64,000 nucleotides of DNA from positions 358,003,825 to 358,067,824 of the forward strand of contig NC_073693.1 of the NCBI RefSeq assembly GCF_029784155.1. The letters run 5' to 3'. Shown piece after piece: positions 1 through 13,439 of this stretch. How positions within the stretch are numbered: position 1 is the first letter of the stretch; every line of letters begins with the position of its first letter. The notes under the pieces were generated by a model. That model worked only from the letters and a program-made list of their open reading frames with translations. It was not told the DNA's origin and made no database searches. The DNA is from Uranotaenia lowii (taxonomy: Eukaryota; Arthropoda; Insecta; Diptera; Culicidae). The position numbers and the translations under genes are program-made.

Positions 1-683
1 TCCCATAATTCGTCGTAATTTTGCGACAAGCATAGGAAACCGTTTTGCAATAATTGGAATTAGACCGGTTCATTTTTACTATTTTTGCTGACCACAGTCG
101 GACTCATTAAGAATGAACATAATTGATTTCCAAGTAATTTTGTTTATTTGACCTCATTCAAGCTGGGAACTTAATACGCTGGGATATAAGTACAAAAAGT
201 CTATTTATATTATTAAATTATTTGAATGTATTCAGAATTGCTTATAATGCATGGTTCTAAATGAACAAAGTATTGATGACTTTTTCCGCTAAGTGGTTGG
301 CATTTTACTAATTATTTACTACCAGTACCGTGCATAATTTAATAGGCGTTAGATATGGTGCACGCAAGAATATCTCATACTTTAAACATATCTAACGTTC
401 AACTCCAAAGACATAAGACACAAAATAAAAATTCTTACGTGAGCACATATCATTTAAAAATGAGTCCAATGACATTGTTTCTTCTAAATTTTATATTTTA
501 AGATTTGATTTTTTTGCTTTTATTATCTGATGACATTAAACATTTTTTTAAGTATTCGAAACATAACCAACTATCGAATCAGCACCTGCACCGCTAGTTA
601 AAGTAGGCCCACATCACCCGGCTTTACTGGTTACATTTAATATCTCTAGATTGTGTAAACCCGCTGATAAACTCACACTCTTC
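1..683. other. AT-rich spacer, no gene seen
   Basis: No coding pattern, RNA gene or repeat boundary could be supported here. The recognisable protein similarity of the LINE remnant begins only at about 684, so any upstream LINE sequence is truncated or too decayed to read. Confidence 0.5.
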
Positions 684-876
684 TACTTGGACTATAAAAG
701 GCCGATTTTGATATCATTTCTCGCGTACTGGCCACTATTGACTGGGAATCCGAACTCGAACTAGCAAACCCTATCTTTGATACATCTTCAATAACCGACG
801 ACCAACTGAATTGTGCCATCAGGAGTGTTTCACCACTGGGCTTTTCTTTAAACGGTATTACAGTCGAGGACACAAC

Positions 877-1652
877 CAGCGTTACCACATATACAGATTT
901 TTCTGTAAGTATACAGATTTTTTGGAAATTTTCAAACACAGAATCTGTAAATACAGATTACAGATAATTGGAAATTTATACAGATTCCATACAGATTTTT
1001 GGAAAATCAGATATTTTCCAAGATATTTTAATTATATTTCGAGTCACCATCTATTTTGATGACTCAATCATCCATCAATTTTCACGCTTGCAAACACGGA
1101 AGAACTAGAATTCGGAACCGTTACAATGCAATACAACAAGCGTAGGGTTGAAGAAAGTTTCAAAACCTCTGTTTTAGAATCATATACCAAAATTGGTCAT
1201 TGCATTATAGGAAATGTAACTTCAAAGGGATAAAGACTATCGACACAATGTTCAAATCCCAACTGATTGTTAAACCCCAGAAGGACACTGATCGTTATAT
1301 TTAACGGAATATATCGACCTAAATCTTTGAGTAACCTCATATTTCGCACGTGTTGGACATGTATTTTGACCGTTGCAATTAATCGGACAAAGTTAAATCA
1401 AAACCGATTCGCGTATACAAAATGTTACGTTTAACACTAGTTTGACATGTTGCACAAATAGTCGCACAAAAAGGTCACCGTAGCTCAGCGTAAGTATCTG
1501 GAATGAAATTGTTTGATTCAGATTTCAATACAGAAATCTGTATAAAAAAATTTCAATTTTTTTATACAGATTTCAATACAGATTTTTGAGATTTTATACA
1601 GATTAAAAAGATTTTTTGGCTCGAAAATACAGATGTAAATGTGGCAACGCTG
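877..1652. mobile_element. hAT-type MITE inserted in the LINE remnant
   Basis: A 776-bp element bounded by inverted repeats CAGCGTTACCACAT (left) and ATGTGGCAACGCTG (right; reverse complement CAGCGTTGCCACAT, one mismatch). It is flanked by a perfect 8-bp duplication GACACAAC at 869-876 and 1653-1660. An 8-bp duplication with a CAG...GTTGCCA-type end is the hAT signature. There is no transposase. Both subterminal regions (about 885-1000 and 1515-1635) are packed with ACAGATTT/AATCTGTA words in both orientations, as expected for repeated transposase-binding motifs. Removing it rejoins the LINE reading frame (VEDTT-ISRAA). Confidence 0.87.
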
Positions 1653-1844
1653 GACACAACCATCTCTAGAGCAGCCACTAAGCTCAAAAACTCCTTCTCT
1701 ACGGGCCCGGATGGGATACCAGTTACCTTCCTGAAGCGTTTTATGCCTTCTTTGCTGACTCCTATCTGGCTTATCTTCCAAGCTTCGCTTGACCAGGCCA
1801 CCTTCCCTTCATTGTGGAAAGAAGCTTACATGTTCCCGGTTCAT

Positions 1845-2045
1845 TTTATAGGGCTTGTGATATAGCTCAGTTGGCAAGTCTGTTTTCTCCTGAGCCGATG
1901 TCCGCGAGTTCGAGCCCAAGAGTAAACATCGAACACAGTTGTACCGGATAAGTTTTTCAATAACGATCCGCCAACTGTAACGTTGATAAAGTCGCGAATG
2001 CCATAAAGATGGTAAAACGACTATAATCGAAACAAAAAAAAAAAA
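1845..2045 (+). mobile_element. tRNA-derived SINE inserted in the LINE remnant
   Basis: About 200 bp with a Pol III A box TAGCTCAGTTGG (1863-1874), a B box GAGTTCGAGCC (1906-1916), a unique 3' body and an A-rich tail (about 2031-2045). It is flanked by a perfect 13-bp target duplication GTTCCCGGTTCAT at 1832-1844 and 2046-2058. Its excision restores the LINE reading (..FPVHKKGDRKDVNNYRGIS). The 3' body matches an antisense fragment at 17633-17680, so this is a dispersed family. The partner LINE is unknown. Confidence 0.88.
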
Positions 2046-3357
2046 GTTCCCGGTTCATAAAAAGGGAGATAGGAAAGATGTTAATAATTACCGAGGAATT
2101 TCAGCTCTGTGTGCTATAGCCGAACTTTTCGAATTGGTGGTTTTAGATCCCATTTTCATGTACTGCAAGCACAACCTCTCCAACGACCAGCATGGATTTA
2201 TGCCTCAACGCTCAACTACAACTAACTTACTAACCTTTACCTTGTTTGGGCATGAAAGTTTTGCAAAGAAATCCCAAACTGATGCCATCTATACCGACCT
2301 GTCTGCCGCATTCGACAAGGTGAACCATGATATTGCCATCGGAAAGCTCGTACGTATAGGATTTTGTGGATCTCTTATTGGCTGGTTCCGCAGTTACCTT
2401 ACTGGACGTGAATTGACAGTTCGTACGGGTAACTGTTTTTCCAGGCAGTTCTCAGCTTCATCAGGCGTGCCTCAGGGAAGTTATTTAGGGCCGTTAATAT
2501 TCCTAATCTACTTCAATGACGTGTTGCAACTCCTCGATGGACCAAAATTGGCGTATGCCGACGACTTGAAACTGTACTATTCTATCAATGGCCCCGAAGA
2601 TGTGAACTTCCTGCAGAACCAGTTAAACCTTTTTGACTCCTGGTGTGATGCCAATCGCCTACCTTTAAACCATAGTAAGTGCGTAGTAATATCATTTTCC
2701 CACAAACGACGCCCGTTCTCAGCCGTTTATTTCCTTGGCAACGTAAGAAATCTCAAGCTCAACACGTGAAAGATGTTGGTGTGGTCCTTGATGCACGGCT
2801 GGATTTTAAGAATCACACCAACTATATCGTAGGCAAGGCCTCCAGAAGCCTGGGTCTTCTTTTCCGCATGACAAAGGACTTTAAGAACATCTACTGCCTG
2901 AAGAGTCTTTACTGCAGTCTGGTTCGATCGATCCTTGAATATGCTTCTGCGGATTGGTGCCCATATTATCAAAACGGTTCTGATCGCATCGAAGCCATCC
3001 AACGACGTTTTTTGAGGTATGCCCTTCGACACTTAAACTGGCAAGACCCTTTTCGACTTCCCAGCTACGAAAGCCGCTGCCGCCTGATCGACATCGACAC
3101 GCTGCAAGCCCGCAGGACTGCCATCAAGAATCGACACTCCCGCACTTTTGGAAGTTCTTCCACTTAGCGTCTGACCTCCTGGTTTGAGGAATCGTGATCT
3201 TCAGCTCTTCGTTCCTGTTAGACTAAACAATTACGGGGCCAACTCTGCAATAATTGGCGTAATCAAGACTTTTAACCGCTTCTCAGTGCATTTTGATTTT
3301 GACGTTTCGAAGGTTGTATTCCGAACAAGAATTCTTAGTGTTCTAAGTTCAGTGTAG

Positions 3358-3865
3358 ATTGGTATTTGTAGTTAGTCTCTTAATTTTTAAATATCATTTG
3401 TATCAATATATGATTTGATGATGTTTTAATAATAATACATAATAATAAACACATAATCAAAGAAAATTACAATATTGATTAATTCACCAAATTGATATCA
3501 TCGACAAAAATGACAAAATAGTAAAAAATTCGCAAAATTTACAATAATCACATCGAAAACAAAATTAAAAAAATTAAAAAAAAAACATTCAAAAATAAAA
3601 AAAAATTACAAAATTTACGATATTTGTCGATGATGAAATTGATGAAACTGACAAAACTGTATAATTTGGCCATTTCGGTCAAATTGATAAAATTGAAAAA
3701 ATAATTAAATTTACAAAAGTTAAGGAATGACAAAGTAAATAAAATTAACTGAAACAAGAAATTTAACAAAAATGACAAAATCGACAAAAGTGACAAAAAT
3801 GGTAAAATAAACAAAAACGACAAAAAAAAATTCGACAAAATTTACAAAATTTTCGAAATTCACAA
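3358..3865 (+). repeat. AT-rich spacer grading into degenerate 9-bp satellite fringe
   Basis: After the LINE stop there is about 120 bp of AT-rich LINE tail or spacer. From about 3480 onward loosely periodic words such as AAAATTGATAAA, AAAATGACAAAA, AAAATCGACAAAAGTGAC appear. They are mutated forms of the array unit that follows, mixing GACAAAATT-like and GACAAAAAT-like versions. This looks like the old edge of the satellite. Confidence 0.6.
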
Positions 3866-6800
3866 CATTGATAAAATTGACAAAATTTTCAACATTGACA
3901 AAATTGACAAAATTTAAATAATTGACAAAATTGACTAAATTGCAAAATTGACAAAATTGACCAAAATTGACAAAATTGACAAAATTGACAAAATTGACAA
4001 AATTGACAAAATTGACAAAATTGACAAAATTGACAAAGTTGACAAAATTGACAAAATTGACAAAATTGACACAATTGACAAAATTGACAAAATTGACCAA
4101 ATTGACAAAATTGACAAAATTGACAAAATTGACAAAATTGACAAAATTGACAAAATTGACAAAATTGACAAAATTGACAAAATTGACAAAATTGACAAAA
4201 TTGACAAAATTGACAAAATTGACAAAATTGACAAAATTGACAAAATTGACAAAATTGACAAAATTGACAAAATTGACAAAATTGACAAAATTGACAAAAT
4301 TGACAAAATTGACAAAATTGACAAAATTGACAAAATTGACAAAATTGACAAAATTGACAAAATTGACAAAATTGACAAAATTGACAAAATTGACAAAATT
4401 GACAAAATTGACAAAATTGACAAAATTGACAAAATTGACACAATAGACAAAATTGACAAAATTGACAAAATTGACAAAATTGACAAAATTAACAAAATTC
4501 ACAAAATTGAAAAAATTGACAAAATTGACAAAATTGACAAAATTGACAAAATTGACAAAATTGACAAAATTGACAAAATTGACAAAATTGACAAAATTGA
4601 CAAAATTCACAAAATTGACAAAATTGACAAAATTGACACAATTGACAAAATTGACAAAATTGACAAAATTGACAAAATTGACAAAATTGACAAAATTGAC
4701 AAAATTGACAAAATTGACAAAATTGACAAAATTGACAAAATTGACAAAATTGACAAAATTGACAAAATTGACAAAATTGACAAAATTGACAAAATTGACA
4801 AAATTGACAAAATTGACAAAACTGACAAAATTGACAAAATTGACAAAATTGACAAAATTGACAAAATTGACAAAATTGACCAAATTGACAAAATTGTCAA
4901 AACTGACAAAATCGACAAAATTGACAAAATTGACAAAATTGACAAAATTGACAAAATTGGCAAAATTGACAAAACTGACAAAATTGACAAAATTGACAAA
5001 ATTGACAAAATTGACAAAATTGACAAAATTGACAAAATTGACAAAATTGACATAATTGACAAAACGGACAAAATTGACAAAATTGACAAAATTGACAAAA
5101 TTGACAAAATTGACAAAATTGACAAAATTGACAAAATTGACAAAATTGACAAAAATGACAAAATTGACAAAAATGACAAAATTGACAAAATTGACAAAAT
5201 TGACAAAATTGACAAAATTGACAAAATTGACAAAATTGACAAAGTTGACAAAGTTGACAAAATTGAGAAAATTGACATAATGGACAAAATTGACAAAATT
5301 GACAAAATTGACAAAATTGACAAAATTGACAAAATTGACAAAATTGACAAAATTGACAAAATTGACAAAATTGACAAAATTGACAAAATTGACAAAATTG
5401 ACAAAATTGACAAAATTGACAAAATTGACAAAATTGACAAAATTGACAAAATTGACAAAATTGACAAAATTGACAAAATTGACAAAATTGACAAAATTGA
5501 CAAAATTGACAAAATTGACAAAATTGACAAAATTGACAAAATTGACAAAATTGACAAAATTGACAAAATTGACAAAATTGACAAAATTGACAAAATTGAC
5601 AAAATTGACAAAATTGACAAAATTGACAAAATTGACAAAATTGACAAAATTGACAAAATTGACAAAATTGACAAAATTGACAAAATTGACAAAATTGACA
5701 AAATTGACAAAATTGACAAAATTGACAAAATTGACACAATTGACAAAATTGACAAAATTGACAAAATTGACAAAATTGACAAAATTGACAAAATTGACAA
5801 AATTGACAAAATTGACAAAATTGACAAAATTGACAAAATTGACAAAATTGACAAAATTGACAAAATTGACAAAATTGACAAAATTGACAAAATTGACAAA
5901 ATTGACAAAATTGACAAAATTGACAAAATTGACAAAATTGACAAAATTGACAAAATTGACAAAATTGACAAAATTGACAAAATTGACAAAATTGACAAAA
6001 TTGACAAAATTGACAAAATTGACAAAATTGACAAAATTGACAAAATTGACAAAATTGACAAAATTGACAAAATTGACAAAATTGACAAAATTGACAAAAT
6101 TGACAAAATTGACAAAATTGACAAAATTGACAAAATTGACAAAATTAACAAAATTGACAAAATTGACAAAATTGACAAAATTGACAAAATTGACAAAATT
6201 GACACAATTGACAAAATTGACAAAATTGACAAAATTGACAAAATTGACAAAATTGACAAAATTGACAAAATTGACAAAATTGACAAAATTGACAAAATTG
6301 ACAAAATTGACAAAATTGACAAAATTGACAAAATTGACAAAATTGACAAAATTGACAAAATTGACAAAATTGACAAAATTGACAAAATTGTCAATTGACA
6401 AAATTGACAAAATTGACAAAATTGACAAAATTGACAAAATTGACAAAATTGACAAAATTGACAAAATTGACAAAATTGACAAAATTGACAAAATTGACAA
6501 AATTGACAAAATTGACAAAATTGACAAAATTGACAAAATTGACAAAATTGACAAAATTGACAAAATTGACAAAATTGACAAAATTGACAAAATTGACAAA
6601 ATTGACAAAATTGACAAAATTTACAAAATTGACAAAATTGACAAAATTGAAAAAATTGACAAAATTGACAAAATTGACAAAATTGACAAAATTGACAAAA
6701 TTGACAAAATTGACAAAATTGACAAAATTGACAAAATTGACAAAATTGACAAAATTGACAAAATTGACCAAATTGACAAAATTGACAAAATTGACAAAAT

Positions 6801-6895
6801 TGAAGAAATTGAAAAAATTGACAAATTGACAAAAATGAAAAAATTGACAAAATTGACAAAATTTTCAAAATTGAAATAATTGACAAAATTGACAA
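3866..6895 (+). repeat. 9-bp satellite array 1, unit GACAAAATT
   Basis: About 3.0 kb, roughly 335 tandem units read on the plus strand as TTGACAAAA. Point variants (CACAATTG, GACAAAGTT, GACCAAATT) are scattered throughout, and a few units at about 5152-5176 are exactly GACAAAAAT, the unit of the 30-40 kb array. Phase is mostly kept, with a break near 6388-6395. Because 9 is a multiple of 3 and only one frame meets a stop, five of six frames stay open for kilobases. These frames encode only LTK, IDK, VNF, CQF or SIL repeats and are not treated as genes. Confidence 0.97.
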
Positions 6896-8315
6896 ATTTG
6901 TTTTGTTTGGTTCGTTTATGTATTTTTTATCTTTTTTTTTAATTTTTTTTTGTGATTTAAAGAATGACTTAGTATATTTCAGTTATACCTCAGTGACTAA
7001 GTATTTTGCAATGTTAATTACCCCTCAGCTCTGGTTCCGCCTCATTTCTCATTGTTAAGAATTAGTCCCAGTCAGGTATCTTAATTTTGAAGTGAGTACT
7101 TAATGTCGGAACCTGTCTGCTGGTGGAAGGAAACCGGAACCGGATGGCCACAAACTGCATTACGATGAAGGTTCTTTCATCGACGAGCCGGGGAAACAAG
7201 GAGAAAAAACCCAAACCCCTGAATCGAAACATTCCTGGCAACAATTGACACTTGGCATTCTCTTACGGTTTCGTCGTCGTCGTCGTCGTTGAGCTGTGTT
7301 TCGAGAATCGTCCTCGTGAAGCATCAGAGGATGACTACGACCCCAAGAGTTTGGAACCATCAGCATGGCAAAAGACTAGGACAAAAGGTGGGTTTCCCTC
7401 GCGTTGCGGGATCATTATGGAAATAAACAATAATAATACCGAATAATTTATTCATGGAGATACGGACGGAAATATGCTCGACGGAATAATTTATAGATCA
7501 GGAAACGGGTGGGCTTTCTTGTGATTAAAATTGAAGAAATGGAGAACTTTGTCACGTGGCTGGCTGATTAAGTTGTTTGATTTATTTTTGATTGTGTAAA
7601 AAAATGTGTGAAATTAAAGTTATGTTTATGGTAAAATAACATAAATAACAAAATAAATAATAAATCTGGTAAAATAGTCCTCAAAATTCTCAAAAGACAA
7701 TAATGCAACCATGCTCACTGAAGCACATTTTCATTACTCTCTAGACTTACGGTTTTCCCAAAATGTACCTGAATTGGTGTCGTAGTGCATCTCCATTTTG
7801 TGGTGTCGTCCACTTGGCCAAATGAAGGACCAACTCTCGGCACGATCTCTGATGCTTCCAGGAGAAGCATGAAAATTCCGGAGGAAAACTTCAGGGCTGA
7901 GTGCAATTTTGAAAATGAAATACACTCTAACAGATTCTCCTGCCGATATTTTTCTCAATTAAGCTCTCGTCTCGTCTGTTCCACCTTCCACTGCACTTCA
8001 TTGCTGCTTTGTGTTTATGAACCTGGGGACATCATCAACGAGGTTTTTCGTCTTGGCCCTGGAAAGATACTTCACAAACTGGTCCACACAAACATTTCAT
8101 TTGTTCTCGTTAGAAATTAAATTCTCCTCAAGTCGGTGGTTTATGACGAGAGATACTCAGACGACGACGATCTCTGGGACATTTAAAATCACTTTACAGA
8201 GCATCAGTTGTGTAACGATTTGTGGTCTAATTATAAGGACAGAATAAATCAAGAAGGTAGAACTAAAAAGTCAGATGTGCAACCTTTCTAATTAAAAAAA
8301 ATCTAGATAGAGAAC
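6896..8315. other. Spacer, no gene supported
   Basis: AT-rich sequence with a slightly more GC-rich stretch around 7020-7400. A short GTC microsatellite (about 7271-7291) is present. Open frames here are short, overlap on both strands and resemble no family I recognise. Confidence 0.5.
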
Positions 8316-8900
8316 CTGAATCTGAAATCCGAATCTGAAATCTGAATCTTAATCTGAATCTGAAATCTGAATCTGAAATCTGAATTTGAAATCTGAATCT
8401 GAAATCTGTATCTGAAATCTGAATCTGAAATCTGAATCTGAAATCTGAATCTGAAATCTGAATCTGAAATCTGAATCTGAAATCTGAATCTGAAATCTGA
8501 ATCTGAAATCTGAATCTGAAATCTGAATCTGAAATCTGAATCTGAAATCTGAATCTGAAATCTGAATCTGAAATCTGAATCTGAAATCTGAATCTGAAAT
8601 CTGAATCTGAAATCTGAATCTGAAATCTGAATCTGAAATCTGAATCTGAAATCTGAATCTGAAATCTGAATCTGAAATCTGAATCTGAAATCTGAATCTG
8701 AAATCTGAATCTGAAATCTGAATCTGAAATCTGAATCTGAAATCTGAATCTGAAATCTGAATCTGAAATCTGAATCTGAAATCTGAATCTGAAATCTGAA
8801 TCTGAAATCTGAATCTGAAATCTGAATCTGAAATCTGAATCTGAAATCTGAGTCTGAAATCTGAATCTGAAATCTGAATCTGAAATCTGAATCTGAAAGC
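8316..8900 (+). repeat. 13-bp satellite, unit TCTGAATCTGAAA
   Basis: About 585 bp and roughly 45 copies of a 13-bp unit that is itself a near-dimer (TCTGAA + TCTGAAA). The first few units are variable (TCCGAATCTGAAA and others) and the centre is nearly perfect, with a handful of single-base variants at 8392, 8409 and 8851. It degrades at the right edge into CTAAAATCTCAAATCAGAAA. Confidence 0.95.
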
Positions 8901-11900
8901 TAAAATCTCAAATCAGAAATCTGAATCAGAATTCAAAACTTAAAAATATAAATCGTAAATCGGATTTGTCTGAAAAAATCATTTGCAGCTTCGTTGAATC
9001 TGATTTTGTAGTATAACTTCAGGCGCTTTCTGATGCCGCGAGTTTATTTTTATTTTTTCCACCTTTGTTCACATTTGAAATGCTTTATTGTTTAAAGATT
9101 TTTCTCACACGATGCAATGTTGCTTAGTGATATTACTTACTATGATAAATAGTTAGTTACAATTATCTCCATGAAATCATGCGGTATTACGTAAGTTGCA
9201 AAATGATTCTTTCGCCCCCAATCAACGAAACATCCTGTAAACAACAAACCACTCCACCGGAAAATCGTTGGCCCAAGTTTTCCCCATCCCCTTTTTAACA
9301 TTGGAAAAAAATGCCAGCAGCATCAACAGCGTTACTAGAAAAACAAACCGAACTCAAATTCTCCGAGGGGGGAAAACGCGCGTACGCAATTTGTTTGCAC
9401 ACCGGGCGGAAAATGAAGTCCTCGAAGAATGTTTCGCGAAGGTATTCGTGCTGAATGAGCAATTGCCCTGGATCTCGGAGCTTTTCTTCTTACCTTGCTC
9501 CAAGGGTAATTTTTGCCGCTATTGCCACAAGGGTGAATGAGCTTGCGATTCGAAAATTGTTTTTTCTTGGACTCCCGGTGTTTTGCTCTCCATCAGATTC
9601 CAGAAAACGGTTTTTCACTGGAATTCCGCCAGTATTTATGTACCGGCCAGGAATGCGTAATGAGGGGTACTTTAAAGGGTCGATCTCGGAAACATGTTTC
9701 AGTTTTAAATTCATGGAACAAAAAAAAGATCAAACATGTTTTTGAAATTTAAATACTAGGTTTAAAGCATGAAAATTATTATAAATTGCAAAAAAACTGA
9801 CGAAGGCTGAGCGCGGGAAACTTCAATACAACATAATTATTAACACCTTCTGGAACGCTGATGGAATGTTGGGTATACATCAACTTTTACCAGTTATCGA
9901 TGTTATGTCTGGCATTTTGTCACTACTGACGGCAGTTTTTAACTTGAAGGAATGCGAGGGATTTATTCTCATCGTGTCATTCAATAACCTGAAAGCATCT
10001 ATTTAGTGTTTATTCATTCAAATGTTTTTCCTTCACTGAATTTTTAAGGTTTCTTTCCACGAAAGGTAGAAATGTAGGATAAAAAATGCAACAGATTAAA
10101 TCTAGATAAGTTAAATTCATATCTGTTTATGCTGTAACTTTGGCTAAAACAATTTGAAAATTTGCGATATGTGATAGTAAAATCTAGTAACAATTTCGAC
10201 TGAAAGTTAAAATTGTTCCCGTTTCAAAAATAATTGTTTAAAATTTAAAAAAAAATTGTTATAATCTCTAATCGAACCCATAACTTTCGTCATTAAAACT
10301 CGAACAGTAAATGTACTGGTGTTAACAAAACTGTAACATACGACGGCTGTTATCATATTTGACAGTGCACAGCTATGAACCCAGCCACATAATTAGCCGA
10401 TTTTCCCAGGACCCACAACCTAGGAATCAGTCGAGCCATAATTCGAAATTCAATTTATCCGAACTTCCTTCCGCAAAACTCCCGGAAACTGCCAATCGGT
10501 CGCAATTGGTGGTTGGTGGCAGAAATTTATGCCCTTAACACTCCGCCCTCCACAATCTAACAGGCGCATTCCCACTCAATGTATCTAGAGCTGTCAAAGG
10601 GAAATCGCACAAACAGTCACATACACACAAACGGATTCATAGATTTGCCGAATTAATCAACCACATTAGGGGCCCATAATAATCGGCAAAAGTGTGGCTG
10701 GCCTCCATTTCGGATGGGGGAGAATGGGGGGATGAAAAGGTAACGGAAGGTTCATGACAAAGCTGCCAAACATACACTAACAGCTATACACACATATGCA
10801 ATTAATGGCCTCCGAAAGGGTGCTTGTGTTTGTTGGAATGTGTGCGTACAGAATGTTTGTGTGTCTGTTCTCTCGAAAGTGTGTGGTTTACAAAACACAT
10901 TCGCAAAATGCTGGCGTTGCTGGGATGTGTCATAAATTGGCGAATTGAAATTTAATGGCCCATTAGATAATTAATATGCATGGCGTTGAAGAATTACTTT
11001 TGCTTGCTGCTCGTCGTGGTGGAGGATTAAATTTAAAGAAGAAAAAAAACAACATTCCCACTATCACTTAAATAGTTTACGGAGGGGATTTAAATTTTAT
11101 TGTAAATTTGGTTGATAAATTGTGCTGCGTGCCTTTCGCTGCTGTCATCACCGGAAACACAAACCGTTTCAAATGCACTCTAGGCTTATAAATCTGGATT
11201 TCAATTGTTAATCAGAATCAGAAATCACAGTAATTTATGTGCTTGGGTATTTTAGATTATCCGCAAGCAAAATTTCAATATTTTGGGCTTGAATACAAAC
11301 AAAAGTGATCAGAATAATTGGGATTAAAAAAAACAATCGTAGAAATTTGTTTGAAAAAAGTCCAGGAAAAGCAAGCAAGGTGTTCTATTTACTCTATGCT
11401 CAATATTAAAAACTCTTTATTAAATTTTGATGATTTAGTAAGGTGATTCAAGAGTTACAATCTTGACTCATGATGCCAAAATTTTGAAAACTTATCTCAG
11501 GTTAAGAATTTTGCTACCGGTTTTCAAAATTGTCTCACTTGTTGAAAGGAATTCCTTTCTGAAAATTAAATTTTAAATTAGATTGAACTCATTTCAGAGG
11601 TTAAGGTTCCCTTGTTTTAAAGTCAATATTTTATTTCTGTTTTCATAAGTCGCATTCTGTATCTAGTTTGGGATTCTTGATTTTCGGTTCGCATCATCAT
11701 AAAAAAACAGATTTGAAATGGTGTTTTTAAATCGTTATTCAGATTTGGTTTGCTGTGCATTCCAAATATTATTTATGATTTTTTAAACTCATAGCCATAA
11801 AGAAAATTATTCCCCGAGTATGAATATAAAAAAAGAAAACATCCCAATTTGCCCTAGATTCGAAGTTCTTAAACCTAATTCCTATACAGAATTCTAACAA

Positions 11901-12908
11901 TAAAACATAAAAATTGCTATCTAGCTCGATAAGACGGTAATCGCTGATCCATTGATGGCATGGGCTCGATTCTCATCTCGGAACTGGGTGTTAAATGTAA
12001 ATCCTAAGTTATTCAGTCTGTAATCCCCAAATCGACTTAACTATGTATGTCTTAAGATTAATCATTCGAAATTCATATTATGATTCAGATTCCCATGTCA
12101 GATTCAAAATAAAAAAAAGGAATAATAATTCACATCGAAATCTACAACATCAAATCCTAGGCACATACCTATTCAAATCCTGATCTGAATTCTAAATTCG
12201 AAATTCGATTTTTTGACGTAGAATTACGTCTTACGGCAACACTATAGGGGGACAAATTGAAATTCGCGAACGGATCTCGCGTCACGAAAAACGCCTCTTT
12301 CACGGACATCTTTTCAGAACAACATTTTGGGTCGGCTATGTGTTGGTACACCAATACTTATAACGCGCTAATACAAATTTGTGCGCAAAACAGTTATAAA
12401 AGAGTTATAAAAGAGCAAGGATTGCCCCGACCCGGTTTCATTTGGTTTTTGGTCTTTCTCTCGGTCGGTCGGATGTTGCGACCAAAAATGTGTGCAATGC
12501 TGTTGAGAGAAGGCCGCTTGCTAGGATTGTGCTGTTTGAAGTTCTTCATCAGGACGACGAGGACAACTATGCTCGGCTGAGTAAATCATTTTCACTGAAA
12601 CCCGGAACATTCATTATGCTTCATCACCATCATGTTGAACTGGTACAGCAGTCGCCTGGCATAGGGCTGCCAGAACATAAACATAACCTTGAAAACATTC
12701 GATTCCTTTGAGAAAATCAAACACGGCCAAAAGCCCACCAAACCACATCAGCAGCATCGTCCAGATACAGCAATTTTCCACATCTGCGGGGTCAGCCAAC
12801 TAAATGCTTCAGGCTACTTTACAAAAGCATGAGTCACCTTTGAAAAAAAAAAAATATTTTTCATTTTAATTTTTTTTTGTATGACCACCTGTAATTAATT
12901 TTTTGAAT
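8901..12908. other. Long spacer, no gene supported
   Basis: Roughly 4 kb with no convincing coding pattern on either strand. The part around 10330-11000 is the least AT-rich and least repetitive, with CA/TG-rich tracts near 10615-10870, and looks like ordinary unique noncoding DNA. Short frames near 9268-9540 and 12257-12711 overlap others and match no motif I know. Confidence 0.5.
11920..12020 (+). repeat. Possible decayed tRNA-like SINE head
   Basis: An A-box-like TAGCTCGATAAGACGG at 11922-11937 is followed at suitable spacing by a B-box-like GGGCTCGATTCTC at 11962-11974. There is no clean tail or target duplication, so this is only a candidate. Confidence 0.3.
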
Positions 12909-13439
12909 ATATAATATACTAGCTGATTTACCCGGCCTTGCTCGGGTTTGCATAAAATATAAATCAAAAGGAGTCGATTGACTTTACGAAATTTTGGTAG
13001 CTTTGTATTCAATATGCTTTATATATTAATTATGAAATTTTTTTACCCATGTTGTGCCATGTATTTAAGCTTTGAAAGTTTTGTTAGTGTTTTTAAAGTT
13101 TTAAATGAGAATATTTACTGTTTTCTCTTTTTCATATTTTTGAAACACTTATAGTTATGAGGTTCGTATTCATTGAAATTCAAAATAATTTCCCATGAAT
13201 GCTTTTTTATTTTATCACGAAAAACATTTTATACCTACCCTTTCTTAAAGGAAGCTTGAATAGCTTTGGTCTTCTATTTTTTTTATCTTCAAATGATTAA
13301 ACTATATTTTTATCTTTCCCACCCCCCCATCTAATGAAAACTCTTTTGGAGATGATCTTCTCGGACGCTATATGCCAAATACTCCCCCGCATGCTATATT
13401 CAATCTTTATTTGCCCAGAAAATTCTAAGAAGGCTTCTG

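Larger units (their letters stand above)
684..3357 (+). pseudogene. LINE ORF2 remnant (reverse transcriptase), Jockey/I-like
   Basis: This is a decayed non-LTR retrotransposon ORF2, missing its endonuclease. The linker before the RT reads from 684-876 (for example SITDDQLNCAIRSVSPLGFS), jumps over the MITE at 877-1652, resumes at 1653 (ISRAATKLKNSFSTGPDGIP), and jumps over the SINE at 1845-2045. The RT palm follows with QHGFMPQRST, AFDKVNHDIA, SGVPQGS and the catalytic YADD at about 2554-2565. A frameshift near 2740-2770 moves the thumb into another frame (DVGVVLDARLDFKNH, SILEYASADWCPYYQNG). An in-frame TGA lies at about 3172, and the tail runs to TAG at 3355-3357. The first part also has a frameshift near 697. 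RT identity is certain; the clade is inferred from motif wording only. Confidence 0.88.

Noticed and set aside
3866..6895. Repeat arrays as CRISPR
   Set aside because: There are no spacers; units are contiguous 9-mers, and the genome is eukaryotic.
7062..8247. Short frames between array 1 and the 13-bp satellite
   Set aside because: All under 115 codons, mutually overlapping, no motif.
9268..9752. Possible small proteins at 9268-9540, 9455-9745 and neighbours
   Set aside because: Overlapping frames on both strands of similar length, no family motif, composition like surrounding noncoding DNA.
12257..12711. Frames of 107 and 89 codons
   Set aside because: Two overlapping registers with no recognisable domain and no splice or codon evidence.
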